Assembly: GCA_015233365.1 (NCBI GenBank)
Contig: JADFXU010000019.1
Location: 1 to 46,100 of the forward strand
Direction of reading: 5' to 3'
Length of the DNA: 46,100 nucleotides
Source of the DNA: Nitrospirota bacterium
Lineage (GTDB): Bacteria; Nitrospirota; Thermodesulfovibrionia; Thermodesulfovibrionales; Dissulfurispiraceae
Shown here: positions 17,880-26,461 of the stretch, piece after piece
How positions within the stretch are numbered: the stretch's first letter is position 1
Layout of the letters: each line of letters starts with the position of its first letter
Made by a program: the position numbers and the translations under genes
Notes under the pieces: model-generated
The model's database searches: none
What the model saw: the letters and a program-made list of their open reading frames with translations, nothing else
Told to the model about the DNA's origin: nothing

Positions 17880-18722
17880 ATGATGAAACTTGAATCATCG
17901 GCGAAAGATTACAAGAGGATCGAGAAGGCAATTCTCTTTCTGGACAAGAACTTTCGCCGTCAGCCCGTTTTGAAGGAAGTGGCCCGGGCAGTGAATCTGA
18001 GCGAGTACCATTTCCAGAGGCTCTTCAGGCGCTGGGCAGGCATCAGTCCCAAGAAATTCATGCAGTTCCTGACGGTCGAACATGTAAAAAAAATTCTGAA
18101 TGAATCTCAAAACCTGCTGGATGCGACATATCAGGCGGGTTTGTCTGCACCAAGCCGCATTCATGATCTCTTCGTAACTATTGAGGCGATGACTCCGGGA
18201 GAGTTTAAAAAAAGAGGCGAGGGCCTTGTGATTCGCTATGGATTTCATCATACACCTTTTGGCGAATGTATGCCGGCAATTACGGAGCGTGGCATCTGCG
18301 GCTTGGCCTTCATGACTGCGCGGGGACGGAGGGGCGCCATCAATGATTTGAAGATTAAATGGAAGAATGCTACCCTTGTTCAAGATGACGCATCTACGGC
18401 CCCATTTATCCGGAGGATATTCAGCGGATCGAAAAATAAAGAAGCCTTTCCAGTGAAGCTGATGCTTGCCGGTACGAATTTTCAGATTAAGGTATGGGAG
18501 GCATTGCTTAAAATTCCGGAGGGATCAATGGTCAGCTACGAATTCGTTGCCTCGGCGATTGACAAACCGGCTGCGACACGTGCCGTAGCGAGCGCTGTCG
18601 CCCGGAATCCGATCGGCTACATTATCCCCTGCCATCGCGTCATCAGAAAAATCGGAGTAATCGGCGATTATGGTTGGGGCGCTGCCAGAAAAAAAGCGAT
18701 GCTCGGCTGGGAAGCGGCTTGA
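17880..18722 (+). CDS. AraC-type regulator fused to methylated-DNA-cysteine S-methyltransferase
   Basis: 280 residues. The N-terminal third is an AraC helix-turn-helix pair (LKEVARAVNLSEYHFQRLFRR, about 31-51, and GISPKKFMQF). The C-terminal third is the O6-alkylguanine transferase domain with acceptor Cys251 in IIPCHRVIRK and the closing block GDYGWGAARKKAML. The fusion resembles E. coli Ada but lacks the N-terminal zinc-binding phosphotriester methyl-acceptor domain, so it should repair O6-methylguanine directly and could regulate transcription without Ada's usual activation step. ATG 17883 is an alternative start 3 bases on. It is not obviously in an operon. Confidence 0.93.
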   Translation: MMKLESSAKDYKRIEKAILFLDKNFRRQPVLKEVARAVNLSEYHFQRLFRRWAGISPKKFMQFLTVEHVKKILNESQNLLDATYQAGLSAPSRIHDLFVTIEAMTPGEFKKRGEGLVIRYGFHHTPFGECMPAITERGICGLAFMTARGRRGAINDLKIKWKNATLVQDDASTAPFIRRIFSGSKNKEAFPVKLMLAGTNFQIKVWEALLKIPEGSMVSYEFVASAIDKPAATRAVASAVARNPIGYIIPCHRVIRKIGVIGDYGWGAARKKAMLGWEAA

Positions 18723-18782
18723 TAAAGTTGTATAATATGGTTTAGAATAATCATTCAATTCAGTGCGAGGAGGGTCGCTTTT

Positions 18783-18983
18783 ATGAAAGAAGGAATACAT
18801 CCCAAATATAAGGAAGTTAAAGTTGTGTGCGCCTGCGGTGAGACTTTCACTACCAAATCGACTATAGACAATATCCGCCTTGACATTTGTTCAAAGTGCC
18901 ATCCATTCTTTACCGGAAAGCAAAAGCTTATGGATGCCGAGGGAAGGGTAGAAAAGTTCAAGAAGAAATACGCCAAGAAGTAG
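18783..18983 (+). CDS. rpmE: Ribosomal protein L31, zinc-containing type
   Basis: 66 residues, full length. It has the C+ form with zinc-binding cysteines (VVCACGETF at 15-23 and [10 protein letters not shown] at about 37-46). It belongs to the large ribosomal subunit. GAGGAGGG at 18767-18774 is the binding site, and a TATAAT box at 18731-18736 lies about 50 bases upstream. A terminator follows, yet the next genes (DUF1385, prfA, prmC) form the cluster often seen after rpmE. Confidence 0.97.
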   Translation: MKEGIHPKYKEVKVVCACGETFTTKSTIDNIRLDICSKCHPFFTGKQKLMDAEGRVEKFKKKYAKK

Positions 18984-18997
18984 CTTAGATAGATAGC

Positions 18998-19041
18998 AGG
19001 GGTTAGAATTTGGTGCTGCGCCAAAAGTCTAGCCCCTTTTT
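18998..19041 (+). terminator. Hairpin terminator after rpmE
   Basis: AGGGGTTAGA (18998-19007) pairs with TCTAGCCCCT (19028-19037) with one G-U pair; the loop contains a further stem (TTGGTG with CGCCAA); a T-rich run follows. The next gene starts only 20 bases later, so it may attenuate rather than end transcription. Confidence 0.8.
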
Positions 19042-19060
19042 ATTGACCCCGGAGAACGGC

Positions 19061-19960
19061 ATGAAAAATATCGGTGGACAGGCGGTTATAGAGGGTGTGA
19101 TGATGAAGTCGCCCGAGGGGTGGAGCGTTGCAGTCAGGGGACCCAAAGGTGATATAAGCATCAAACGCGAGAAGACCGGCCAACTGGCGGGTTTTTTGAA
19201 GCTGCCGGTTATTAGAGGGTCGGTGGCCCTTTTTCAGGCAATGCACATAGGGATCAAGGCGCTCGAATTTTCAGGGAATGTGGCCTACCAGGAGGAAGAC
19301 GCGGATAAACCGCTCAGTCCATGGAGCTTCGGTATTTCGATCATCGCGGCCATTTTGCTTGCAGTCGCCCTTTTTATACTTATGCCGTTATTGCTTACCA
19401 AATTCGCCGGCAATGTTCTTCACGGCATTGCGGAAAGTTCTTTGCTTTTCAATTTCGTCGACGGGGTAATCCGGGTTGCCGTATTTCTTTTTTATGTGTT
19501 CGCAATAGGGCTGTGGAAAGAGATGAGGCGTGTCTATGAATACCACGGCGCTGAGCACAAGGTCATTTATGCTTATGAGGCCGGGGAATCACTGACTGTC
19601 GAGAATGCGAAAAAGTACAGACCCTACCATCCGAGGTGCGGTACGAGTTTCCTTTTGATTGTCATGGTCATCAGTATCCTTATATTCTCTTTTATCCCCC
19701 AGCAGTGGCCTTTTACGTGGAAGGCTGCATCCAGGGTGGTTCTCATTCCTCTCGTGGCGGGGGTTTCCTACGAAATGCTCAAGTTTTCCGCAAGGTTGAA
19801 GGACAACCCTGTAATCGGGATGCTGATCGTCCCCGGTCTCTTGCTGCAGAGGATGACGGTGAGGGAACCTGACGAGTCCCAGATAGAGGTGGCGATTGCC
19901 GCCATGCACGACGTTTTGAAGATGGAAAAAAGCAGTAACGAGGTACCGAAGAATGATTGA
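19061..19960 (+). CDS. DUF1385 (YqhQ-like) membrane protein
   Basis: 299 residues. It opens with the family signature [15 protein letters not shown], and has a central hydrophobic pair ([20 protein letters not shown] and a later [14 protein letters not shown]), the block [15 protein letters not shown] and [11 protein letters not shown], all typical of DUF1385. Function is not established. The start is ATG 19061 (GGAG 6 bases upstream); an upstream in-frame codon at 19010 lies within the terminator. It overlaps prfA by 8 bases, the usual arrangement. Confidence 0.93.
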   Translation: MKNIGGQAVIEGVMMKSPEGWSVAVRGPKGDISIKREKTGQLAGFLKLPVIRGSVALFQAMHIGIKALEFSGNVAYQEEDADKPLSPWSFGISIIAAILLAVALFILMPLLLTKFAGNVLHGIAESSLLFNFVDGVIRVAVFLFYVFAIGLWKEMRRVYEYHGAEHKVIYAYEAGESLTVENAKKYRPYHPRCGTSFLLIVMVISILIFSFIPQQWPFTWKAASRVVLIPLVAGVSYEMLKFSARLKDNPVIGMLIVPGLLLQRMTVREPDESQIEVAIAAMHDVLKMEKSSNEVPKND

Positions 19961-21014
19961 TAAACTGTTGGCCCTGGAAGAAAAGCATAATGAACTGACT
20001 GCGGCCCTTTCAAATCCGGAAGTGCTGTCCAATGCACAGGCTTACCTGAAATATTCCAGGGAGCAGTCCGACCTTATGCCTATTGTAGAAAAGATAAGGG
20101 AATACAAAAAAATGCTCTCCGAGATGGAAGATGCTGAAGAAATGCTCAGGGCCGGTGATGGGGATTTGAAGGAGCTTGCCCAGGAAGAGCTTGAAGAACT
20201 CAAGAAAAAAAAGCCGCTTATCGAAGATGAACTGAAGAAGATGCTCCTGCCGAAAGATCCCCGGGACGAAAAGAATGTGATTATCGAGATACGGGCGGGA
20301 ACCGGCGGGGAAGAGGCCGCCCTGTTCGGGGCGAGCCTGTTCAGGATGTACTCCAAGTATGCCGAAGCGCGCAAATGGAAAATTGACGTGATCGATTCCA
20401 GCCCGACAGGTCTTGGCGGTTTAAAGGAGATCGTTGCGAATATAACCGGCAAGGGTGCATACAGTAAACTGAAGTATGAAAGCGGTGTGCACAGGGTACA
20501 AAGGGTCCCTGTGACCGAGACATCAGGCAGGATCCATACGTCTGCCGCGACCGTTGCGGTGCTGCCTGAAGCCGAAGAAGTCGATATAAAGATCGAGGCC
20601 CAGGACCTGAGAATCGATACCTTCTGTTCATCAGGTGCAGGCGGGCAGAGTGTGAATACGACGTACTCCGCTGTGCGTATAACGCATATCCCGACCGGAC
20701 TGGTGGTGCAGTGCCAGGATGAGCGATCACAGTTGAAGAACCGTGAAAAGGCATTAAAAGTCCTTCGTTCGAGACTTCTTGAAATGGAAATAGAGAAGAA
20801 AGATAAGGACCGGGCTGCAGACAGAAAGACCCAGGTGGGAAGCGGAGACAGGAGTGAGCGCATCAGGACATACAATTATCCCCAGAACAGGGTGACTGAT
20901 CACCGGATAGGCCTGACCCTTCACAAGCTCGATCACGTGCTTGAAGGGGCACTGGATGAACTTGTCGAAGCGTTGAACACTCACTATGAGTCTGAACGGC
21001 TGAGAGATCTGTGA
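19953..21014 (+). CDS. prfA: Peptide chain release factor 1
   Basis: 353 residues. It ends translation at UAA and UAG codons. The codon-recognition motif is PVT ([14 protein letters not shown], around residue 185), the RF1-type tripeptide, and the catalytic GGQ loop is [10 protein letters not shown]. The N-terminal coiled-coil domain and the C-terminal [16 protein letters not shown] block are in place. It overlaps the DUF1385 gene and is followed by prmC, which methylates the GGQ glutamine. Confidence 0.98.
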   Translation: MIDKLLALEEKHNELTAALSNPEVLSNAQAYLKYSREQSDLMPIVEKIREYKKMLSEMEDAEEMLRAGDGDLKELAQEELEELKKKKPLIEDELKKMLLPKDPRDEKNVIIEIRAGTGGEEAALFGASLFRMYSKYAEARKWKIDVIDSSPTGLGGLKEIVANITGKGAYSKLKYESGVHRVQRVPVTETSGRIHTSAATVAVLPEAEEVDIKIEAQDLRIDTFCSSGAGGQSVNTTYSAVRITHIPTGLVVQCQDERSQLKNREKALKVLRSRLLEMEIEKKDKDRAADRKTQVGSGDRSERIRTYNYPQNRVTDHRIGLTLHKLDHVLEGALDELVEALNTHYESERLRDL

Positions 21015-21048
21015 CGCTCAACCGTCTGCTGTAAATGTTTTTAATGTC

Positions 21049-21888
21049 ATGACTGCACTTGACAAGATGAAAGAGATAGCGGCCCTTCTCAAGAGGGGCG
21101 GCATTGAAGATCCCGCCAGGGAAGCCGAAATGCTTATTACCGGAATCCTTCATATCAGCCGGACCGAACTTTACGCAGGCGACATTTCTGTGCGGGAAGA
21201 TGTGTCAAGGCATATCACTGATATCGCCGTGCGGCGTACCATGGGAGAACCGATCCAGTATCTGATAGGTCAAGTACTGTTTTATGGCCTTACTCTTTAT
21301 GTCGGCAAGGGAGTGCTGATCCCGAGGCCCGAAACCGAATTGCTTGTGGATGAAACGATACAACAAATAGGGCTAAGGGCGTCTCCTCTAACCATTCTTG
21401 ATCTTTGTACAGGGAGCGGGTGCATTGCGCTTGCGCTCGCAAGGCATCTTACGGAAGCGATTGTATATGGAGTGGATTCTTCTGAGGCCGCAATGGTGTA
21501 TGCAACACAAAATGCCCTGGCAAATGATATCCGCAATGTCCGTTTTAAACTGGGCGATCTCTTTGGTCCGGTCGGCAGCCTGCGCTTCGATTGCATCGTT
21601 TCCAATCCCCCGTATGTCAGGCATGATGAAATAGAAACGCTCCAGGTGGAGATAAGGGAGCACGAACCTGTGCAGGCGCTGGACGGCGGCAGGGACGGGC
21701 TGGATTTCTACAGGAAGATTTTCAGGGACGCGGCCCCGCACCTCGTGGGAAATGGTATAATAATTCTCGAAATGGGGTTTGGCCAGGCTGCGGCGATACG
21801 GGAAATCGCAATGCGCTCGGGTTTTACTGGAGTTAATGTCATAAAGGATTTTGCAGGCATAGAAAGGATTATTGCCGCGGAGCGCTGA
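21049..21888 (+). CDS. prmC: Peptide chain release factor N5-glutamine methyltransferase
   Basis: 279 residues. It methylates the glutamine of the GGQ loop in release factors using SAM. It shows an N-terminal helical domain, PIQYLIGQVLFYGL, the SAM-binding LDLCTGSGCIALALA (about residues 115-129) and the catalytic NPPY (IVSNPPYVR, about 184-192). ATG 21049 has a poor binding site; ATG 21067 is an alternative. The stop overlaps the next start (TGATG). Confidence 0.96.
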   Translation: MTALDKMKEIAALLKRGGIEDPAREAEMLITGILHISRTELYAGDISVREDVSRHITDIAVRRTMGEPIQYLIGQVLFYGLTLYVGKGVLIPRPETELLVDETIQQIGLRASPLTILDLCTGSGCIALALARHLTEAIVYGVDSSEAAMVYATQNALANDIRNVRFKLGDLFGPVGSLRFDCIVSNPPYVRHDEIETLQVEIREHEPVQALDGGRDGLDFYRKIFRDAAPHLVGNGIIILEMGFGQAAAIREIAMRSGFTGVNVIKDFAGIERIIAAER

Positions 21889-22523
21889 TGGAGCTGATCG
21901 GGAACTTTATTTCTGTTTTCATGCATCTGGACAAACACCTGAGCCTGATAATTCATCAGTATGGCGCTGCGACGTATTTTATCCTGTCGCTTATCATCTT
22001 CTGCGAGACCGGCCTTGTAGTCACTCCGTTTCTGCCGGGTGATTCGCTGCTCTTCGCTGCCGGCACTTTTGCAGCGCTCGGCTCCTTTGATATCTTCCTG
22101 CTTTACGGGCTTCTCGCCTTCGCTGCCATGGCCGGCAATACGACTAATTACTGGATAGGATATATTGTCGGGCCGAGGGTGTTTCACAGGGACGACGTGC
22201 GCTTCCTGAACAAAAAGCACCTGGAGCGTACTCACCGGTTCTACGAAAAGTACGGAGGGAAGACGATCATTATTGCACGTTTTGTCCCTATCATCCGTAC
22301 ATTTGCCCCTTTTGTGGCAGGCATAGGCAGGATGACTTACACCCGTTTCATCAGCTATGATGTTTTCGGCGGCACGGCATGGGTGGCGATATGCGTTTTT
22401 TCCGGATACTTTTTCGGGAATATTCCGGTCGTGAAACATAATTTCTCTCTTGTAATCCTCGGAATTATTCTCATCTCGGTCATGCCGGCTGTGGTCGAGT
22501 TTATTCGCCACCGGCGGAGTTGA
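21888..22523 (+). CDS. DedA family membrane protein
   Basis: 211 residues. SNARE-associated/DedA family, whose members are linked to undecaprenyl phosphate or phospholipid flipping. Visible blocks: FCETGLVVTPFLPGDSLLF, the AGNTTNYWIGYIVG segment, FYEKYGGKTIIIARFVPIIR and FAPFVAGIGRMTY, with four to five membrane spans. It overlaps the prmC stop by one base, so it is translationally coupled. Confidence 0.95.
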   Translation: MELIGNFISVFMHLDKHLSLIIHQYGAATYFILSLIIFCETGLVVTPFLPGDSLLFAAGTFAALGSFDIFLLYGLLAFAAMAGNTTNYWIGYIVGPRVFHRDDVRFLNKKHLERTHRFYEKYGGKTIIIARFVPIIRTFAPFVAGIGRMTYTRFISYDVFGGTAWVAICVFSGYFFGNIPVVKHNFSLVILGIILISVMPAVVEFIRHRRS

Positions 22524-22525
22524 GG

Positions 22526-22534
22526 TGTTATAAT
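22526..22534 (+). promoter_or_regulatory. Extended -10 promoter element before flgM
   Basis: TGTTATAAT, a TGn extension plus a perfect TATAAT, just after the DedA stop and about 42 bases before the flgM start. No clear -35 box, as expected for extended -10 promoters. Confidence 0.5.
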
Positions 22535-22576
22535 ATTGAAGAGGGCGTGCTCAGTTAATGAAGGAGAAAACGAAAA

Positions 22577-22903
22577 ATGAAGATCACGGATGTTGTCGAT
22601 ATTGATGGAACTAACCTTCAGAAGTCCGACAAGGCAAAGGGAAAGGCAAGTGGTGCAAGTGGTGGAAATATCCGGGAAGGCGGTGAGGCTGTATCTACAG
22701 GAGACCAGGTCACCATATCGGATACGGCCAAAAAGATTGGGAGTCTCCAGGCGGAAGTGATGAAACTCCCTGAGGTGCGGACAGGCCAGGTGGAAGAACT
22801 GAAGAGTGCTGTTAATTCCGGCACTTACAACGTGAAGGGAGAAGACGTCGCAGGTAAACTTCTGAAAGACACAATCTTTGAGCAATCCCGCCTGAAGAAG
22901 TGA
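22577..22903 (+). CDS. flgM: Anti-sigma-28 factor FlgM
   Basis: 108 residues. FlgM binds and holds the flagellar sigma factor FliA until the hook is complete, then is exported. The N-terminus MKITDVV, a disordered Gly/Ser/Lys stretch (about 17-40), TGDQVTISDTAKKIGSLQAEV and the C-terminal KSAVNSGTYNVKGEDVAGKLL are characteristic; the last segment forms the sigma-binding helices. It stands alone, without other flagellar genes in the window. GAAGGAG at 22560-22566 is the binding site. Confidence 0.92.
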   Translation: MKITDVVDIDGTNLQKSDKAKGKASGASGGNIREGGEAVSTGDQVTISDTAKKIGSLQAEVMKLPEVRTGQVEELKSAVNSGTYNVKGEDVAGKLLKDTIFEQSRLKK

Positions 22904-23655
22904 TGAACCCCCTTGTGGAGAAGTACCGGTATTTTTTAAAGGACAGCCTGCGGCTGACCATGGATTTCTCATTGACGGACCAAAATCGTGGTATCAAGCC
23001 TCCTCCCATTGAAAAACCATACCCGGCAGGCGCTCCCCGTATCGACCTCGCAAATAAAGAAGACCTGGAAAGCATATGCGGTATTGATCTTTTTTCAGCT
23101 ATAAACAACAGGAAAAGTCATAGAGATTTCAGTAATGAACCCCTGACTTTGAAGGAGTTGTCCCTTTTGCTCTGGGCAACTCAGGGGATAAGGGGCAAAG
23201 TAAACGAATTCGCGACTTTTCGCACAGTTCCATCTGCCGGTTGCCGCCATGCGCTCGAAACATACATATGTGTCCTGAATGTCACGGGATTGGAAACGGG
23301 AATATACCGATACCTGCCTGTCGAGCATCAACTTCTTGTCCTCGCCTCAGACAAAGCATTGTCCGAAAAACTTGTGGATGCCACTTTGAACCAGACGTTT
23401 ACGGGTCGGGCCGCCGTGACATTTGCATGGACTGCTGTGCCATATCGCATGGAATGGCGATATGACATTGCGGCCCACAAAGTTATCGCACTGGACGCAG
23501 GGCACGTATGTCAAAATCTGTACCTGGCCTGTGAAGCAATCGGTTGCGGAACCTGCGCAGTCGGGGCTTATCATCAGGAACTGATGGACAAGCTCCTGGA
23601 CGTGGATGGCGTGGATGAGTTCACACTTTATCTGGCCGCTGTCGGCAAGCTATAA
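22903..23655 (+). CDS. SagB/ThcOx-type nitroreductase family protein
   Basis: 250 residues of the FMN-dependent nitroreductase fold in the SagB-like group: INNRKSHRDFSNEPLTLKE, LLLWATQGIRG, RTVPSAGCRHALETYI, then LDAGHVCQNLYLACEAIGCG and GVDEFTLYLAAVGKL. Stand-alone members are oxidoreductases of unknown substrate; the peptide-azoline oxidases have partner cyclodehydratase genes, which are absent here. The start overlaps the flgM stop (TGATG), although the two functions are unrelated. A GTG at 22900 is a possible alternative start. Confidence 0.9.
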   Translation: MNPLVEKYRYFLKDSLRLTMDFSLTDQNRGIKPPPIEKPYPAGAPRIDLANKEDLESICGIDLFSAINNRKSHRDFSNEPLTLKELSLLLWATQGIRGKVNEFATFRTVPSAGCRHALETYICVLNVTGLETGIYRYLPVEHQLLVLASDKALSEKLVDATLNQTFTGRAAVTFAWTAVPYRMEWRYDIAAHKVIALDAGHVCQNLYLACEAIGCGTCAVGAYHQELMDKLLDVDGVDEFTLYLAAVGKL

Positions 23656-23676
23656 CATAAACGAATCAGCCTGGAA

Positions 23677-24033
23677 CTAAAAAGTAAACACCTTTGATTC
23701 TGCCGCCAAAGCAATCAGCTTCTTTCCGGTTTCAAACCGGGCTGACTGAACAAGATCTTCTTGCCCGATATGCCGGGCATTTGCGCATGGAGTGCAAACC
23801 ATGATCGGGACCGCCGCCTTAATAAGATAATCCAACGCGGTCTTGAGTTCATCGCCGGTCGGGGATTTCATGTTGTCAGCCATACCTATCTTTGCAATCA
23901 TTACGCCATCCTCGAGAAGAAACACATTTACTTCATGCCCCTCTTCTTTGGCAAGTTTTGCAATATGGATGCATCTGGTAGCCCGAACGGGATCGTCCAT
24001 TCCCCGACTCAAAACAAAAAGAAATTTTGCCAT
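23677..24033 (-). CDS. DsrE-like family protein
   Basis: 118 residues with the DsrE/DsrF fold: MAKFLFVLSRGMDDPVRATR opening, HEVNVFLLEDGVMIAK, and a cysteine-containing loop VCTPCANARH at about 79-88. DsrE-type proteins relay sulfur on cysteine persulfides; many in anaerobes are uncharacterised. In this sulfate reducer a sulfur-handling role is plausible but not shown. AAAGGAGGA on the minus strand lies just before the ATG, and a candidate promoter is at 24060-24090. Confidence 0.9.
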   Translation of the reverse strand: MAKFLFVLSRGMDDPVRATRCIHIAKLAKEEGHEVNVFLLEDGVMIAKIGMADNMKSPTGDELKTALDYLIKAAVPIMVCTPCANARHIGQEDLVQSARFETGKKLIALAAESKVFTF

Positions 24034-24059
24034 GCCGTCCTCCTTTTTTGTTAAAGAAT

Positions 24060-24090
24060 ATTACATCCGCAGCGAAAAAGGCAATGTCAA
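24060..24090 (-). promoter_or_regulatory. Candidate promoter for the DsrE-like gene
   Basis: On the minus strand: TTGACA (24085-24090), a 19-base spacer, TGTAAT (24060-24065), 27 bases upstream of the start. The -35 is perfect; the spacer is longer than ideal. Confidence 0.4.
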
Positions 24091-24124
24091 AAAAGCGGGA
24101 TTGCGAATGCCCGGGATATTCTTC

Positions 24125-24153
24125 TTGACATTAAACAGGATAAGATTTATCCT
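24125..24153 (+). promoter_or_regulatory. Promoter with overlapping palindrome, upstream of the 107-residue gene
   Basis: TTGACA at 24125-24130, a 17-base spacer and TATCCT at 24148-24153. The perfect inverted repeat AGGATAA-GAT-TTATCCT (24137-24153) fills the spacer and includes the -10 box, and another AGGAT follows at 24161-24165. This layout fits a repressor-binding site. The protein that binds it is unknown. Confidence 0.5.
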
Positions 24154-24261
24154 ATATCTAGGATGTACAATCGTCAATCCGGCGTATTGATAGCCGGGAA
24201 CATGACCAATGCCGGCAGTTTGCAGGCATGGTAAAGTGGTTATCTCAAAAAGGAGGAAGCC

Positions 24262-24585
24262 ATGGCAAGCGGAAGAAGTATAGGCAACATCAGAAGTTAC
24301 TGCGATGTGATCTTTGACGAGCTTACGGACATGAAATCAAGGGTGCTCGGGCTGGTCCGGGACATAGAGTTGATGCAGGGGCATGATAAGGAACTGGTGA
24401 TATCGCATGTGAGACATCTCAACGATATTGCCAACACTATCGACTGGAAACTCGAAATCCTTACAAAGGTATGCCCGACTGATTGGATGAGGTACGCAGC
24501 AGGTGCGGAAAGCGTATCCGTGAAGGTCCCGGGAAAAGCCGAGTTTGACAAGGATTTTACATCAGCGGGGGATTTTGGAGGATAG
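24262..24585 (+). CDS. Hypothetical protein, 107 residues
   Basis: I do not recognise the family. The gene is well supported: AAAGGAGGA at 24249-24257, an upstream promoter with a palindrome, and a strong terminator after it, so it is a single-gene transcript. The protein is mostly helical and hydrophilic (NIRSYCDVIFDELTDMKSR, then VRHLNDIANTIDWKLEILTK), with two cysteines and a Gly/Ser-rich flexible end (AGDFGG). No membrane segment. The helical pattern could suit a four-helix bundle. Its isolated, regulated layout suggests a condition-specific product. Confidence 0.75.
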   Translation: MASGRSIGNIRSYCDVIFDELTDMKSRVLGLVRDIELMQGHDKELVISHVRHLNDIANTIDWKLEILTKVCPTDWMRYAAGAESVSVKVPGKAEFDKDFTSAGDFGG

Positions 24586-24614
24586 TCAGCTATTGAGGTT
24601 TGTAGCAGCCCCAA

Positions 24615-24658
24615 CCTTAAAAAAAATGACGGGATTGTGTCCCGTCATTTTTTTAAGG
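24615..24658 (+). terminator. Strong intrinsic terminator
   Basis: CCTTAAAAAAAATGACGGGA (24615-24634) pairs with TCCCGTCATTTTTTTAAGG (24640-24658) over an almost perfect stem with a five-base loop, A-run before and T-run after, so it could act on both strands. Confidence 0.92.
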
Positions 24659-24695
24659 CAACAACTTTCAAAACAGACGGAGCTTTCAACTGCTG

Positions 24696-24704
24696 TGATA
24701 TAAT
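24696..24704 (+). promoter_or_regulatory. Extended -10 promoter element before murJ
   Basis: TGATATAAT, a TGn extension plus a perfect TATAAT, about 95 bases upstream of the murJ start and just after the previous terminator. No clear -35 box. Confidence 0.5.
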
Positions 24705-24799
24705 TACAAGTCTGTTTTAATTGCCAAATAGCCGATTGACAGACTTTAAGAAATGCAGATGTCAGCTAAATATCACTTACTGAAGTTTATGGCAGGGGA

Positions 24800-26395
24800 A
24801 TGAGCGCCAGAGGCAGAATAGCACGGGCGGCAGGCGTGATGTCGATTGCCACTTTTATCAGCCGCGTGCTCGGATATATCAGGGACATGATTGTTGCCGG
24901 TTATTTTGGCGCTACCGGGACTGCGGATGCTTTTTATGTTGCTTCCAGAATTCCCAATCTGCTCCGGGACCTTTTTGCCGAGGGAGCAATGTCTTCGGCA
25001 TTTGTACCTGTTCTTACCGAATATCAGACCCGTTCCGGCAACAAGGAGGCCAACGAACTGGTCAGTTCGACCTTCCTGTTTATTCTTATTGTAGTCGGAC
25101 TGATCTGTGCTGCCGGCATGGTTTTCGCCCCGGTTATCGTTGCCGTTATAGCTCCCGGTTTTCTGAAAGACCCGCAGAAACTGTCCGAGACAATTTTCCT
25201 TACGAGAATCATGTTCCCTTTTCTGATGTTTATCAGTCTTGCTTCACTTACTATGGGGGCGCTCAATACGCGGCGGATTTTCTTTATTCCTGCTCTTGCT
25301 CCCGCTGTTCTTAACGTCGCCAACATAATATGCATACTGATACTGGCAGATCGATTGCATAATCCTATTGTTGCGGTAGCAATAGGTTTTGTGGTCGGCG
25401 GTTTTGTGCAGTTTGCATTTCAGGTGCCTTCTTTTTCCAGAAGCGGGTATGTGTTTTTTCAAAGAAAGGAAGATAGGGCGCATAAAGTATTCCGGCATCC
25501 AGGGCTTAAAAGAATAGGACGGCTTATAGTGCCGGCTACTGCAGGGCTGGCAATAACCCAGATCAATATATTTATAAGCACAATCCTGGCCTCTAATCTG
25601 CCTGTGGGCAGCATCACCTATCTGTATTATTCAATGAGACTGATTCATTTCCCCGTAGGCATCTTCGGCGTTGCCATGGGGATGGCTGTGCTGCCGGCTC
25701 TTTCAGAGCATTCGGCAAAAGGCGAAACAGACAAGCTCAGGGAAGATTTCTCATTCGCACTGCGTCTGCTGTTCTTCATGACGGTCCCTGCCATGGCCGG
25801 GCTTATAGCGCTGAGGTTCCCCATTGTCACTACTCTTTACATGCGGGGAAGATTCGGTGCTGCCGCTACAATAGGAACTGCCGATGCCCTGATGTTCTAC
25901 TCGGTGGGAATTTGGTCTATGGTGGGAGTCAGGGTCATTACTGCCACGTTCTATTCGACTCAGGATACCAGGACACCTGTCAAAATAGCGGCGGTTGCAG
26001 TGCTTACTAATATACTGTTAAGCCTTGCACTAATGGGACCGATGCGCCACAATGGACTTGCCTTTGCCAATGCCCTGGCTTCAGGCGTAAATTTCCTGCT
26101 GCTTTTCTACTTCCTGAGAAAAAAGCTCGGAGGCCTGGGTACACGGAAAATCGCTGTCTCATTTGCAAAGACTTTTTTTGCCGCTGCTTTAATGGGGTTT
26201 GCGGGATGGTTTCTGGCAAGCCGTTCCGCAATCTGGACTTTAAGCGGCCATGGCCTTTTCAAGGCAGGATATCTGGGTGCGATTATCCTTTTTTGCCTGG
26301 CAGTTTATGGCTCAACGGCGTATTTGATAAAAAGTGACGAGATCGGATATATAATAAGAAAAGTGAAAGATAAAAGGTTAAAGGTTAAAGGTTAA
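24800..26395 (+). CDS. murJ: Lipid II flippase MurJ (MviN)
   Basis: 531 residues with about 13-14 membrane segments. It moves lipid II across the cytoplasmic membrane for peptidoglycan synthesis. Signature blocks: ISRVLGYIRDMIVAGYFG (about 20-37), ADAFYVASRIPNLLRDLFAE, EGAMSSAFVPVLTEY, and PVGIFGVAMGMAVLPALSEH. The last ten codons (KDKRLKVKG and stop) are written by the start of the heptamer array at 26373, so the repeat has shaped the C-terminus. The AGGGGA sequence at 24793-24798 is very close to the ATG, leaving the start slightly uncertain. Confidence 0.95.
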   Translation: MSARGRIARAAGVMSIATFISRVLGYIRDMIVAGYFGATGTADAFYVASRIPNLLRDLFAEGAMSSAFVPVLTEYQTRSGNKEANELVSSTFLFILIVVGLICAAGMVFAPVIVAVIAPGFLKDPQKLSETIFLTRIMFPFLMFISLASLTMGALNTRRIFFIPALAPAVLNVANIICILILADRLHNPIVAVAIGFVVGGFVQFAFQVPSFSRSGYVFFQRKEDRAHKVFRHPGLKRIGRLIVPATAGLAITQINIFISTILASNLPVGSITYLYYSMRLIHFPVGIFGVAMGMAVLPALSEHSAKGETDKLREDFSFALRLLFFMTVPAMAGLIALRFPIVTTLYMRGRFGAAATIGTADALMFYSVGIWSMVGVRVITATFYSTQDTRTPVKIAAVAVLTNILLSLALMGPMRHNGLAFANALASGVNFLLLFYFLRKKLGGLGTRKIAVSFAKTFFAAALMGFAGWFLASRSAIWTLSGHGLFKAGYLGAIILFCLAVYGSTAYLIKSDEIGYIIRKVKDKRLKVKG

Positions 26396-26446
26396 AGGTT
26401 ACGGCAAAAAGACTTCCATTAACCTTTTACCCTTCACCTTCAACCT
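26373..26446. repeat. Heptamer-period inverted array at the murJ 3' end
   Basis: Four tandem copies of AAAGGTT (26373-26400), an 18-base spacer, then TAACCTT-type units in the reverse-complement sense (26419-26446: TTAACCT, TTTACCC, TTCACCT, TCAACCT). The array overlaps the murJ stop codon and can fold into a long hairpin that may serve as a transcript end. The design matches the array at 236-316, with a different unit sequence. Confidence 0.8.
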
Positions 26447-26461
26447 ATGACGGAGGAATAT

